This document shows positions 43,992 to 51,884 of a DNA stretch of 64,000 nt, one piece after another. The position numbers and the translations under genes are program-made. The stretch is taken from contig NZ_FWFT01000004.1 of assembly GCF_900172275.1 (NCBI RefSeq), positions 186,001 through 250,000 of the forward strand. Reading direction: 5' to 3'. This DNA is from Pseudooctadecabacter jejudonensis (GTDB lineage: Bacteria > Pseudomonadota > Alphaproteobacteria > Rhodobacterales > Rhodobacteraceae). The notes under the pieces were generated by a model, which saw nothing but the letters and a program-made list of their open reading frames with translations, had not been told where the DNA came from and did no database searches. Position 1 is the first letter of the stretch; each line of letters opens with the position of its first letter.

Positions 43992-44737
43992 GCGGCGTCA
44001 TCACAGTGACTGTGGCCCAAACCCGTGGGTCCGTGCCGCGGGAAGAAGGGACCGCTATGCAGGTCACGCCGCACGGGCAAAGCGGCACAATCGGGGGCGG
44101 CGCGCTGGAGTATGAGGCCGCCCGCATCGCCCGGCAGATGTTGGCAGACGGACGCGACACGCAGGAACGAACGTTCCCCCTTGGCCCCGATTTGGGCCAG
44201 TGCTGCGGTGGGTCCGTCACTTTGATGTTTCAAGCGGGTGAGACGACGCGGGCCCCAACCGCACCCCCGTTGTGGATTTGGGGCGGCGGACACGTGGGCC
44301 GGGCCCTGGCCCATGTCATGGCCCCGTTCGAGGACCGCACCATCACGGTCATCGACACCACATCAGACCGGATGCCCCCGCTGCCAAGCGGCGTTCTGCC
44401 CCTTGTGGCACATGACCCCCTTCGTGTCGTGGACCGCGCGCCGCAAACGGCGGACCACATCATCGTCACCTATTCCCACGCCCTTGATTTGGCCTTGTGC
44501 GACGCTCTTTTGCGGCACGGATTCGGGAGTTGCGGATTGATTGGTTCGGCGACCAAATGGGCACGGTTTCGACGGCGACTCGCCTCTATGGGGCATGAAG
44601 ATGCACAAATTACACGCATTGCCTGTCCAATAGGCGATCCCACCCTCGGAAAGCACCCGCAGGCCATTGCTGTTGGCGTTGCAGCTGCGCTAATCTCTCC
44701 CATGGCGACGCACGCCATAGGGGAAAAGACGGGATGA
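43988..44737 (+). CDS. xdhC: XDH accessory protein XdhC
   Basis: A 249-aa protein needed to insert sulphurated molybdenum cofactor into XDH. N-terminal VAQTRGSVPREEGTAMQV, GTIGGGALEYEAARIARQ, the Cys pair LGQCCGGSVTL, then a Rossmann-type domain WIWGGGHVGRALAHVMAPF and GLIGSATKWARFRRRL near the C-terminus. Start GTG 43988 overlaps the xdhB stop (GTGA). The N-terminal helix usual in longer XdhC proteins is short here. Its stop overlaps the ABC ATPase start. Confidence 0.88.
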   Translation: MSGVITVTVAQTRGSVPREEGTAMQVTPHGQSGTIGGGALEYEAARIARQMLADGRDTQERTFPLGPDLGQCCGGSVTLMFQAGETTRAPTAPPLWIWGGGHVGRALAHVMAPFEDRTITVIDTTSDRMPPLPSGVLPLVAHDPLRVVDRAPQTADHIIVTYSHALDLALCDALLRHGFGSCGLIGSATKWARFRRRLASMGHEDAQITRIACPIGDPTLGKHPQAIAVGVAAALISPMATHAIGEKTG

Positions 44738-46269
44738 CACAGGCCACCGGCGATCAGGCCTTAATGGTGCTCGATGGGCTGACCAAAGCCTACCCGGGGG
44801 TCATTGCGAACAAGGACGTCTCTTTTGAATTGAAACGGGGTGAGGTCCACGCGCTTTTGGGTGAAAACGGCGCTGGAAAGTCCACGTTGGTCAAGACGAT
44901 CTACGGACTTGTGAAGCCGGACAGTGGCACCATGACGTTGGCGGGCCGCCCCTTTGCGCCCAGTGATCCCCACACGGCGCGGGCCAGCGGGATTGCCATG
45001 GTGTTTCAGCATTTTTCGCTGTTTGACGCGCTGGATGTGGCCGAAAATGTCGCCCTTGGCATGGAAAATCCGCCCCCCTTGCGGGATCTGGCGCAGCGCA
45101 TTCGGGATGTGTCTGAAACCTACGGGCTTCCGTTGGATCCGACGCGCACGGTGGGCGATCTGAGCGCGGGCGAGCGGCAACGGGTCGAGATTATTCGCTG
45201 TTTGCTGCAGGACCCAAGCGTTCTGATCATGGACGAACCGACAAGTGTTCTGACCCCGCAAGAGGTTGATATCCTTTTCGAAACCCTGCGCAAATTGCGC
45301 GATGAGGGCACGGCGATCTTGTATATTTCCCACAAGCTGGAAGAAATCCGCGCGCTGTGTGATCACGCGACGATTTTGCGGCTGGGCGCCGTTGTGGGCA
45401 CCTGCGACCCAAAGTCAACGAGCGCGCGGGACATGGCGGAAATGATGGTCGGTGGCAGCCTGCATGTACCGGAACGCGAGGCACGGCCTGCGGGTGATAT
45501 GCTGATGCAGATCAAAGGGTTGTCGGTTAAATCACCGTCAGAATTTGGCACGTCCCTGAAAGACATCTCGCTTGAGGTGCGTGCGGGCGATGTGTTGGGG
45601 ATCGGCGGCGTGGCGGGCAATGGTCAGGATGAACTGCTGGCCGCCCTTTCGGGGGAGATTACGGCCGGTCGGGGTCAAATTTTCTTTAAGGATCAAGATA
45701 TTGGTAAGCTGAAGCCGGATGCGCGGCGGGGCCTGGGACTCTGTGCAGCACCTGAGGAACGGATGGGTCATGCGGCGGCCCCCGACATGTCCTTGGTCGA
45801 GAACGCCGCGCTGACCGCACGCAAGCGTAAGAACCTGACACGAAAGGGTTTTTTGGACTGGCGCGGCGCGCGGAGCTTTGCGGATGAGATCATCAAACGG
45901 TTTGATGTGCGCACGCCGGGGTCGGGGAATGCGGCGCGGTCGTTGTCGGGGGGGAATTTGCAGAAATTCGTCATCGGACGGGAAATTCTACAAGACCCGC
46001 AGGTCCTGATCGTCAATCAGCCCACGTGGGGCGTGGATGCCGCTGCCGCCGCGTCGATCCGGCAGGCGCTGCTGGATTTGGCGGCCAAGGGCGCCGCGAT
46101 TATCGTTATTTCCCAAGACCTTGATGAGCTGATGGAGATTTCGGACAGCTTTGCCGCCCTCAACGAAGGGCGGCTGTCGGCCCCGCGTCCGACACTGGGT
46201 TTGACGGTGGAAGACATCGGTTTGATGCTGGGGGGTGCGCACGACATGGAGGTGGCCCATGTTGACTGA
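44734..46269 (+). CDS. BMP-type ABC transporter ATP-binding protein (purine nucleoside type)
   Basis: A 511-aa dual-ATPase protein of the NupA/simple-sugar subfamily. First site: Walker A LGENGAGKSTLVKTI, signature LSAGERQRVEII, Walker B LIMDEPTSVLTP. Second site: GIGGVAGNGQDELLAALSG and LSGGNLQKFVIGREI. It belongs to importers with a BMP binding protein and two permeases encoded downstream. Such systems take up purine nucleosides or related compounds. It overlaps xdhC by ATGA, which ties uptake to xanthine oxidation. Confidence 0.9.
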   Translation: MTQATGDQALMVLDGLTKAYPGVIANKDVSFELKRGEVHALLGENGAGKSTLVKTIYGLVKPDSGTMTLAGRPFAPSDPHTARASGIAMVFQHFSLFDALDVAENVALGMENPPPLRDLAQRIRDVSETYGLPLDPTRTVGDLSAGERQRVEIIRCLLQDPSVLIMDEPTSVLTPQEVDILFETLRKLRDEGTAILYISHKLEEIRALCDHATILRLGAVVGTCDPKSTSARDMAEMMVGGSLHVPEREARPAGDMLMQIKGLSVKSPSEFGTSLKDISLEVRAGDVLGIGGVAGNGQDELLAALSGEITAGRGQIFFKDQDIGKLKPDARRGLGLCAAPEERMGHAAAPDMSLVENAALTARKRKNLTRKGFLDWRGARSFADEIIKRFDVRTPGSGNAARSLSGGNLQKFVIGREILQDPQVLIVNQPTWGVDAAAAASIRQALLDLAAKGAAIIVISQDLDELMEISDSFAALNEGRLSAPRPTLGLTVEDIGLMLGGAHDMEVAHVD

Positions 46270-46275
46270 TTTTGG

Positions 46276-46319
46276 GCGTATGGTTTGCGTATGGCTGGCG
46301 TATGGCACGCGTATGGCAG
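46276..46319 (+). repeat. 11-base tandem repeat, four copies
   Basis: GCGTATGGTTT, GCGTATGGCTG, GCGTATGGCAC, GCGTATGGCAG: four units with a fixed GCGTATGG core between the ABC ATPase stop (46269) and the first permease start. The 11-base period is one helical turn. Confidence 0.85.
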
Positions 46320-46359
46320 CCAAGCTGGCAAGGCCGTTCATGAGATCGGAAATGACACG

Positions 46360-47442
46360 ATGCTGAGCCTTGAAAAACGCCCCCAGCCGAGCCGGACATG
46401 GACGCTGGCCTCACCGATTGTGGCTGTCCTTTTGACGATGATTGCAGGGGCTGGATTGTTCGCCGCCCTTGGACAGGACCCCATCGAGGCCCTGACCAAG
46501 ATTTTCTATGAGCCGCTGTTTGGCGAGTTCAGCTTTTTCTATCTGCCGCAGCTGTTGATCAAGGGCGCGCCGCTGGTGGCCATTGCGCTGGGGCTGTCCA
46601 TCGGGTTTCGGGCGGGCATCTGGAACATCGGCGCGGAGGGGCAATACATCATCGGTGCGCTGTGCGGCGCAGGCGTGGCCTTGGCCTTGTATCCGAGCGA
46701 GGCGCGCTGGCTGGTGTTTCCGGCCATGTTGCTGGCCGGTGCACTGGGCGGATTTGCCTGGGCCATGATCCCCGGGCTGTTGCGGGTGCGGTTCGGGACG
46801 AATGAGATCCTCGTGTCGTTGATGCTGGTCTACGTGGCAGAGCAACTGTTGGCGTCCATGGCGCTGGGTCTGATGCGCAACCCCGACGGACAAGGCTTTC
46901 CGGGATCACGGAACATGGCGCGCATGGATGCGGCGACATCCTGGATTGATCAGTCGAACGGCATGCATTGGGGCGTGGTAATCGCGCTGATCGGGGTGAT
47001 TTTCGTCTATGTGCTGTTTGCCAAACACATCCTTGGGTTTCAAATCAAGCTGGCGGGGCAAGCCCCCCGTGCGGCGGCCTTTTCGGGTGTGAACCCTGCA
47101 CGGCTGGTGTTGTTTTGTCTGGGCGCCTCGGGCGCTTTGGCGGGTTTGGCCGGGTTGACCGAAGTGGCGGGCCCGTCGGGCATCGTGTCGATTGATTTCA
47201 ACGTGGGCTACGGGTTCACGGCGATCATCGTGGCCTTCCTGGGGCGGTTGCATCCGGTGGGCATTTTGCTGGCGGGCACTTTGATGGCGTTGACGTACAT
47301 CGGCGGCGACGTGGCGCAATCGTCTTTGGGCCTGCCCGGGGCGGCCATTCAGGTGTTCCAGGGCATGTTGCTGTTTTTCCTGTTGGCTGTGGATGTGCTG
47401 ACCAACTACCGCGTGCGACTGCGCGAGAGGGGGGCGGCATGA
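46360..47442 (+). CDS. BMP-type ABC transporter permease 1
   Basis: A 360-aa inner-membrane permease with about ten predicted helices. The family region is IALGLSIGFRAGIWNIGAEGQYIIGALCGAG and RVRFGTNEILVSLMLVYVAEQLL, and GVNPARLVLFCLGASGALAGLAG near the C-terminus. Start ATG 46360 is likely; an in-frame extension to 46285 runs through the 11-base repeats. Partner of the 47573 permease and the 48518 binding protein. Confidence 0.88.
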   Translation: MLSLEKRPQPSRTWTLASPIVAVLLTMIAGAGLFAALGQDPIEALTKIFYEPLFGEFSFFYLPQLLIKGAPLVAIALGLSIGFRAGIWNIGAEGQYIIGALCGAGVALALYPSEARWLVFPAMLLAGALGGFAWAMIPGLLRVRFGTNEILVSLMLVYVAEQLLASMALGLMRNPDGQGFPGSRNMARMDAATSWIDQSNGMHWGVVIALIGVIFVYVLFAKHILGFQIKLAGQAPRAAAFSGVNPARLVLFCLGASGALAGLAGLTEVAGPSGIVSIDFNVGYGFTAIIVAFLGRLHPVGILLAGTLMALTYIGGDVAQSSLGLPGAAIQVFQGMLLFFLLAVDVLTNYRVRLRERGAA

Positions 47443-47573
47443 TGATCCTTCGATGTGACGGGCGTTTGGCCAACCGGCCCTGCGGGGCGAGTTTTTTGGG
47501 TCAGATGAAGACGGGGCGTTTGATCACGGCGGGCGCGTTAACCTTAATCACATGTGAACGGGAGCGGTGCTGA
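47439..47573 (+). CDS. 44-codon bridging mini-ORF between permeases (candidate)
   Basis: A 44-codon frame that starts by ATGA overlap with the first permease stop and ends by TGATG overlap with the second permease start. It runs through the family B copy B3 in frame. Peptide begins MMILRCDGRLANRP and ends LITCERERC. It may be a coupling ORF that carries ribosomes between the permease genes. A functional peptide is not claimed. Confidence 0.4.
   Translation: MMILRCDGRLANRPCGASFLGQMKTGRLITAGALTLITCERERC
47489..47510 (+). repeat. Family B element, copy B3
   Basis: GAGTTTTTTGGGTCAGATGA plus AG, 47 bases after the first permease stop, terminator orientation. A GCCC-TGCG-GGGC stem precedes it at 47477-47488. 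Confidence 0.7.
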
Positions 47574-48487
47574 TGGATTTCGGTGGGGTCAATCCCGTTC
47601 TGCTTTTGGCATCGTTGATGGTGGCGGCGACGCCCATCATGTTGGCGGCCATCGGTGAGTTGGTGGTGGAACGTGCGGGGGTTTTGAACCTGGGCGTGGA
47701 AGGCATGATGATCGTGGGGTCTGTGCTGGGGTTTGTGGCGGCGACGGGCACCGATTCTGCCTGGGTCGGGTTTGTCGTGGCGGCCTTGGGGGGTGCGGGC
47801 ATGGCGGTGCTGTTTGGGGTTTTGACGCAGTTTTTTCTGTCGAACCAGGTGGCGACGGGGCTGGCGCTGACGTTGTTTGGGTTGGGCCTCGCGTCGCTTA
47901 TGGGACAGGGGTATTTGGGCATCAAGGCGCCAAGTTTTCCTGATTGGCATATCCCGGTGTTGGGCGACATTCCGGTCATTGGGCCGATCGTGTTTCAACA
48001 TGATCCGATGGTTTATGTGGGCTTGGGTATTGTCGCGGGGGTGTGGTGGTTTTTGAACCGGACACGCGGCGGTTTGATCCTGCGCGCGGTGGGGGAAAAC
48101 CACGAGGCGGCCCATGGGCTGGGCTATTCGGTGCGCCGTGTGCGCATGTTGGCGATCATGTTTGGCGGGGCCTGTGCGGGGCTGGGCGGGGCCTATCTGT
48201 CCATCGTTCGGGTGCCGACCTATGCGGAGGGGCTGACCGCCGGTGCGGGGTGGATTGCCCTGGCCATTGTGGTTTTCGCCAGCTGGCGGCCCGGGCGTCT
48301 TTTGCTGGGTGCCTATCTTTTTGGCGGGGTGACCGTTTTGCAGCTGAACCTGCAGGCGGCGGGGGTTGCCATTCCGGTCGAATATCTTTCGATGAGCCCG
48401 TATATTGCCACCATTCTCGTTTTGGTCATTATGTCGGCTGGCGGAGCGCCGGGGTCACTTGGCAAGACGTTCCATGCCTCACGGTGA
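47573..48487 (+). CDS. BMP-type ABC transporter permease 2
   Basis: A 304-aa inner-membrane permease, NupC/RbsC-like: LAAIGELVVERAGVLNLGVEGMMIVGSVLG near the N-terminus, FLSNQVATGLALTLFGLGLASLMGQ, GLGGAYLSIVRVPTY and GRLLLGAYLFGGVTVLQ. Start ATG 47573 has GGGAG upstream and overlaps the mini-ORF stop (TGATG). It pairs with permease 1. Confidence 0.9.
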   Translation: MDFGGVNPVLLLASLMVAATPIMLAAIGELVVERAGVLNLGVEGMMIVGSVLGFVAATGTDSAWVGFVVAALGGAGMAVLFGVLTQFFLSNQVATGLALTLFGLGLASLMGQGYLGIKAPSFPDWHIPVLGDIPVIGPIVFQHDPMVYVGLGIVAGVWWFLNRTRGGLILRAVGENHEAAHGLGYSVRRVRMLAIMFGGACAGLGGAYLSIVRVPTYAEGLTAGAGWIALAIVVFASWRPGRLLLGAYLFGGVTVLQLNLQAAGVAIPVEYLSMSPYIATILVLVIMSAGGAPGSLGKTFHASR

Positions 48488-48517
48488 GGCGAAATCACTA
48501 TCCACAGGGGGATACCT

Positions 48518-49618
48518 ATGTTGAGAAGAACACTTATGGCGACGGCAGCCGCAACAGCGATGCTGGGCGGGATGGCCATGGCAGACGGGCACGAGCCTGT
48601 GAAGGTCGGCTTTGTTTACGTTGGCCCGATCGGTGACGGCGGCTGGACCTATGAGCACCATCAGGGGCTGTTGGCCGTGCAGGAAGAATTCGGCGATGCG
48701 GTTGAGACCGTGTTCGTGGAAAGCGTGCCAGAAGGCCCCGATGCTGAGCGTGTGATGACGCAGATGGCGCTGGAAGGCGCGGACCTGATTTTCACCACGT
48801 CTTTTGGCTACATGGACCCGACGATCAATGTCGCGGCCCAGTTCCCCGATGTGCGGTTTGAGCATGCGACGGGTTACAAGACAGCCGACAACGTGTCCAA
48901 CTATTCGGCCCGTTTCTATGAGGGCCGCGCTGTGCAGGGCCACATTGCGGGTCAGATCACTGAGAGCAACACCATCGGCTATATCGCGTCCTTCCCGATC
49001 CCTGAGGTTATTCGCGGCATCAACGCAGCCTATCTGCATGCCAAGGAAGTGAACCCGGATGTCGATTTCAAAATCATCTGGGTCTACACTTGGTTTGATC
49101 CCGCCAAAGAGGCCGATGCGGCCACGACGCTGATCGAACAGGGTGCCGACGTGATCTTGCAGCACACCGATTCCACGGCCCCACAGGCTGCGGCGGCTGC
49201 GGCCAATGAGGCGGGGGCCAAGGTTTACACCTTTGGCCAGGCGTCTGACATGATCGAGTTCGCGCCGCTGCCGCGGGTGTCGTCCATCATCGACAACTGG
49301 GCGCCCTATTACATCGAACGCACGCAAGCTGTGATCGATGGCACTTGGGAATCCGTTTCCACATGGGACGGCATGGACACTGGCATGGTGGAAATCGGTG
49401 AGATGACCGATGCGATCCCAGAAGACGTCCGCGCCTCTGCCCAAGAGATGATCGATGCGATCACGGCGGGCGACTATCACCCGTTCACTGGCCCGATCAA
49501 CCGTCAAGACGGCACGGTCTGGCTGGCCGAGGGTGCCACCGCTGAGGACTTCGGTGATGACGGTATTGCTGGCATGAACTTCTACGTGGAAGGCCTGACG
49601 GCTGAAATTCCTCAGTAA
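48518..49618 (+). CDS. BMP-family ABC transporter substrate-binding protein
   Basis: A 366-aa periplasmic binding protein. Signal peptide MATAAATAMLGGMAMA followed by DGHEPVKVGFVYVGPIGDGGWTYEHHQG, the BMP (PnrA/TmpC-like) fold. The ligand-binding sites include EGADLIFTTSFGYMDPT and GGDYVTF-type regions such as SVSTWDGMDTGMVEI. BMP proteins bind purine nucleosides in known cases. Start ATG 48518 with AGGGGG upstream. A terminator at 49642-49670 ends the operon. Confidence 0.9.
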   Translation: MLRRTLMATAAATAMLGGMAMADGHEPVKVGFVYVGPIGDGGWTYEHHQGLLAVQEEFGDAVETVFVESVPEGPDAERVMTQMALEGADLIFTTSFGYMDPTINVAAQFPDVRFEHATGYKTADNVSNYSARFYEGRAVQGHIAGQITESNTIGYIASFPIPEVIRGINAAYLHAKEVNPDVDFKIIWVYTWFDPAKEADAATTLIEQGADVILQHTDSTAPQAAAAAANEAGAKVYTFGQASDMIEFAPLPRVSSIIDNWAPYYIERTQAVIDGTWESVSTWDGMDTGMVEIGEMTDAIPEDVRASAQEMIDAITAGDYHPFTGPINRQDGTVWLAEGATAEDFGDDGIAGMNFYVEGLTAEIPQ

Positions 49619-49641
49619 AACACGCCCGTCCTGACGATTTG

Positions 49642-49670
49642 AAAGGGCCTGCCTTGCGCAGGCCTTTTTT
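49642..49670 (+). terminator. Intrinsic terminator of the xdh-BMP operon
   Basis: GGCCTGC-CTTGC-GCAGGCC followed by TTTTTT, 27 bases after the BMP binding-protein stop. Confidence 0.9.
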
Positions 49671-49701
49671 GCGTCTATGTCACAGCTGAACAGGCCCATT
49701 G

Positions 49702-49725
49702 TTTACGGGCGTAAAGACATATAAT
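49702..49725 (+). promoter_or_regulatory. Promoter and palindrome upstream of the GAF/HWE kinase
   Basis: TTTAC-GGGC-GTAAA (49702-49715) overlaps the spacer, with the -10 box TATAAT at 49720-49725. No strong -35 was found, so an activator at the palindrome is possible. Confidence 0.45.
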
Positions 49726-49754
49726 TCTGGGTCGAATTGGACAGAGGGGATGTA

Positions 49755-50870
49755 ATGATGGATGGACAGACCGCCGACGCCGACCGTGCATCCCTGACAC
49801 ACCCCCGACGGCTGGGCGCGCTGGACAGCTCCGGCCTGATGGACAGCCCAGAAGAGGCGATTTTCGACCGCGCCGTGAAATTGGCCACACAGCTGACGGG
49901 GCGGCCTGTGGGCCTTGTGTCCTTGGTGGATGGCACACGTCAATTCTTTAAGGCGCAGATCGGCCTGCCTGCCGAAACCGCCGCGGCGCGCGAAACCCCG
50001 TTGTCGCATTCGTTTTGCCAACATGTGGTGACGTCCAATGCGCCGCTGGTGGTCAACAACGCATATGAGGACCCGCGGGTGCGCGACAATCTGGCGATTC
50101 GCGATTTGGATGTGGTCGCGTATCTGGGCGTTCCGGTGCACGATCCCAATGGCGAAACACTTGGGTCGTTTTGTGTCATCGACAACAAGCCACATGAGTG
50201 GACGGAGGCCGAAATGGCCTCCCTGCAAGACCTGAGCGTCATGATTGAGACGGAATTGCGCCTGCGTAAGATCGCCCAGCAACGGGAAATGCTGATCAGC
50301 GAGATGAACCACCGTCTGAAAAACGTCTTTGCGCTGGTGGCGGGGATGGTGCGCCAATCCGCGCGTGAAGCAACCGATATCAAAGACATGAGCGGCAACA
50401 TCACCGGGCGGTTGCAGGCCCTGTCTGCGGCCCATTCGCTGATCCTGCCGGACGCAACGGGCACCGATACCGAAGTGTCGTTGCGCGCCCTGACCGATAC
50501 CATCCTTGCACCCTACCCCGGCGGTCAGGCCGTTGTGCGCGGGGATGAGATTTTTCTGGGGCCCAAGGCGGCTGTGGCCTTCGCGTTGTCGCTGCATGAA
50601 CTGGCGACCAATGCAGCCAAATACGGTGCGTTTTCGGAAAACCTGGGCCGGGTTGAGGTCGCCTGGAATGTGGACAGCGACCGGTTAACGCTGACATGGC
50701 GGGAAGAAATGCCCCTTGAGGTTGAATCGATTGTCAATGAGGCGGGCTTTGGATCGCGTTTGTTGCAGATCAATGTTGAGGCCCAGTTGGGCGGCAAGTT
50801 GACCCGTGAATTGACGGCAAAGGGGGCCCATGTGTCCTTGGCTGTGCCGGTGGCCTCTTTGGCTGAATAG
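49755..50870 (+). CDS. GAF-domain sensor histidine kinase (HWE/HisKA_2 type)
   Basis: A 371-aa cytoplasmic histidine kinase. GAF domain at about residues 25-165 (EAIFDRAVKLATQLTGRPVGLVSLVDG, YLGVPVHDPNGETLGSFCVID). HisKA_2 phosphorylation segment EMLISEMNHRLKNVFALV with the phospho-accepting His, and a HATPase domain (SLHELATNAAKYGAF) where the glycine boxes are partial, as in HWE kinases. The adjacent genes do not encode a response regulator. Start ATG 49755 with GAGGGGA upstream. The GAF domain probably senses light, redox state or a small ligand. Confidence 0.87.
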   Translation: MMDGQTADADRASLTHPRRLGALDSSGLMDSPEEAIFDRAVKLATQLTGRPVGLVSLVDGTRQFFKAQIGLPAETAAARETPLSHSFCQHVVTSNAPLVVNNAYEDPRVRDNLAIRDLDVVAYLGVPVHDPNGETLGSFCVIDNKPHEWTEAEMASLQDLSVMIETELRLRKIAQQREMLISEMNHRLKNVFALVAGMVRQSAREATDIKDMSGNITGRLQALSAAHSLILPDATGTDTEVSLRALTDTILAPYPGGQAVVRGDEIFLGPKAAVAFALSLHELATNAAKYGAFSENLGRVEVAWNVDSDRLTLTWREEMPLEVESIVNEAGFGSRLLQINVEAQLGGKLTRELTAKGAHVSLAVPVASLAE

Positions 50871-50951
50871 AACGTCGGGCCTGCCCCTCTTGAAAGGGCT
50901 GGTGGCCTGATACGGTCTGGTTTTACAGTGCCCGCAAAGCACGAGGGCCGG

Positions 50952-51884
50952 ATGACAGATTTCACCACACAAGACGGACGCCCTGCGGGTCACGGTGTTT
51001 ACGGGACCATGCAGTGGGGGGGCACCGCAGACGCCACCGCCGCCGCAGAGATGTTTGACGCCTGTCTGGGCGCAGGCATCCGACATTTCGATACGGCGGC
51101 TTTGTACACCGGCGGCCAATCGGAAGAGATTTTGGGCGCGTTGGTGGGCGCACGGGGCGATATTTTTGTGGCGACCAAGGCCGCCTATGATGTGCCTGCC
51201 ACGCCGGAGAACCTGCGCGCCTCGGTGCAGGTGTCACAGGAGAGGTTGCAGCGGGACGCGATTGATCTGCTGTATCTGCACCGGTTTGACGACACCACGC
51301 CCCTTGAGGTGACGTTTGAGGCTTTGGCCGGATTGCAGCAAGACGGGTCCATCCGCCACATCGGTGTCAGCAATTTCGCCGCCTGGCAGGTGATGAAGGC
51401 GCAAGGGATTGCGGCGTCGCTTGGCACCCGCATTGATGCGGTGCAACCGATGATGAACCTGGTGAAACGTCAGGTTGAGGTCGAGCTGCTGCCTATGGCG
51501 GCGGATCAAGACATCACCGTTTGTGCCTATTCACCCTTGGGCGGCGGGCTGTTGACGGGCAAATACGCGGTGGCGGGATCGGACGGGCGGTTGTCCTTTG
51601 ATGACCGCTATGCCGCGCGCTATGGCCAGCCCTGGATGCATGAGGCCGCCGTGGGGCTGGCCGAGATCGCAGCGAATATGGGTGTGGCCCCTGCCAGCTT
51701 GGCCGTGGCGTGGCTGCGCGCCCACGCGCCGCAGGTGCAGCCCATTGTGTCCGCGCGGTCGGCCGAGCAGTTGGCGCCGTCTTTGGCGGGGCTTGCGATG
51801 ACGTTGGAGGCGGCAGTCTATGCGCAGATCACGGCCCTGTCGCCGGCCCCGCCCCCCGCCACGGACCGGATCGAAGAGGCATGA
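50952..51884 (+). CDS. Aldo/keto reductase
   Basis: A 310-aa NADPH-dependent aldo/keto reductase TIM barrel. HFDTAALYTGGQSEEILG (catalytic Tyr region), FVATKAAYD (Lys), DLLYLHRFDDTTPLE (His), SNFAAWQVM. The active-site Asp-Tyr-Lys-His tetrad is present. The cofactor-binding end is IVSARSAEQL. It oxidises or reduces an unknown carbonyl compound. The stop overlaps the FAD oxidoreductase start at 51881. Confidence 0.9.
   Translation: MTDFTTQDGRPAGHGVYGTMQWGGTADATAAAEMFDACLGAGIRHFDTAALYTGGQSEEILGALVGARGDIFVATKAAYDVPATPENLRASVQVSQERLQRDAIDLLYLHRFDDTTPLEVTFEALAGLQQDGSIRHIGVSNFAAWQVMKAQGIAASLGTRIDAVQPMMNLVKRQVEVELLPMAADQDITVCAYSPLGGGLLTGKYAVAGSDGRLSFDDRYAARYGQPWMHEAAVGLAEIAANMGVAPASLAVAWLRAHAPQVQPIVSARSAEQLAPSLAGLAMTLEAAVYAQITALSPAPPPATDRIEEA

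Noticed and set aside
46276-46319. CRISPR or minisatellite array
   Set aside because: The units are directly adjacent, 11 bases long and have no spacers.
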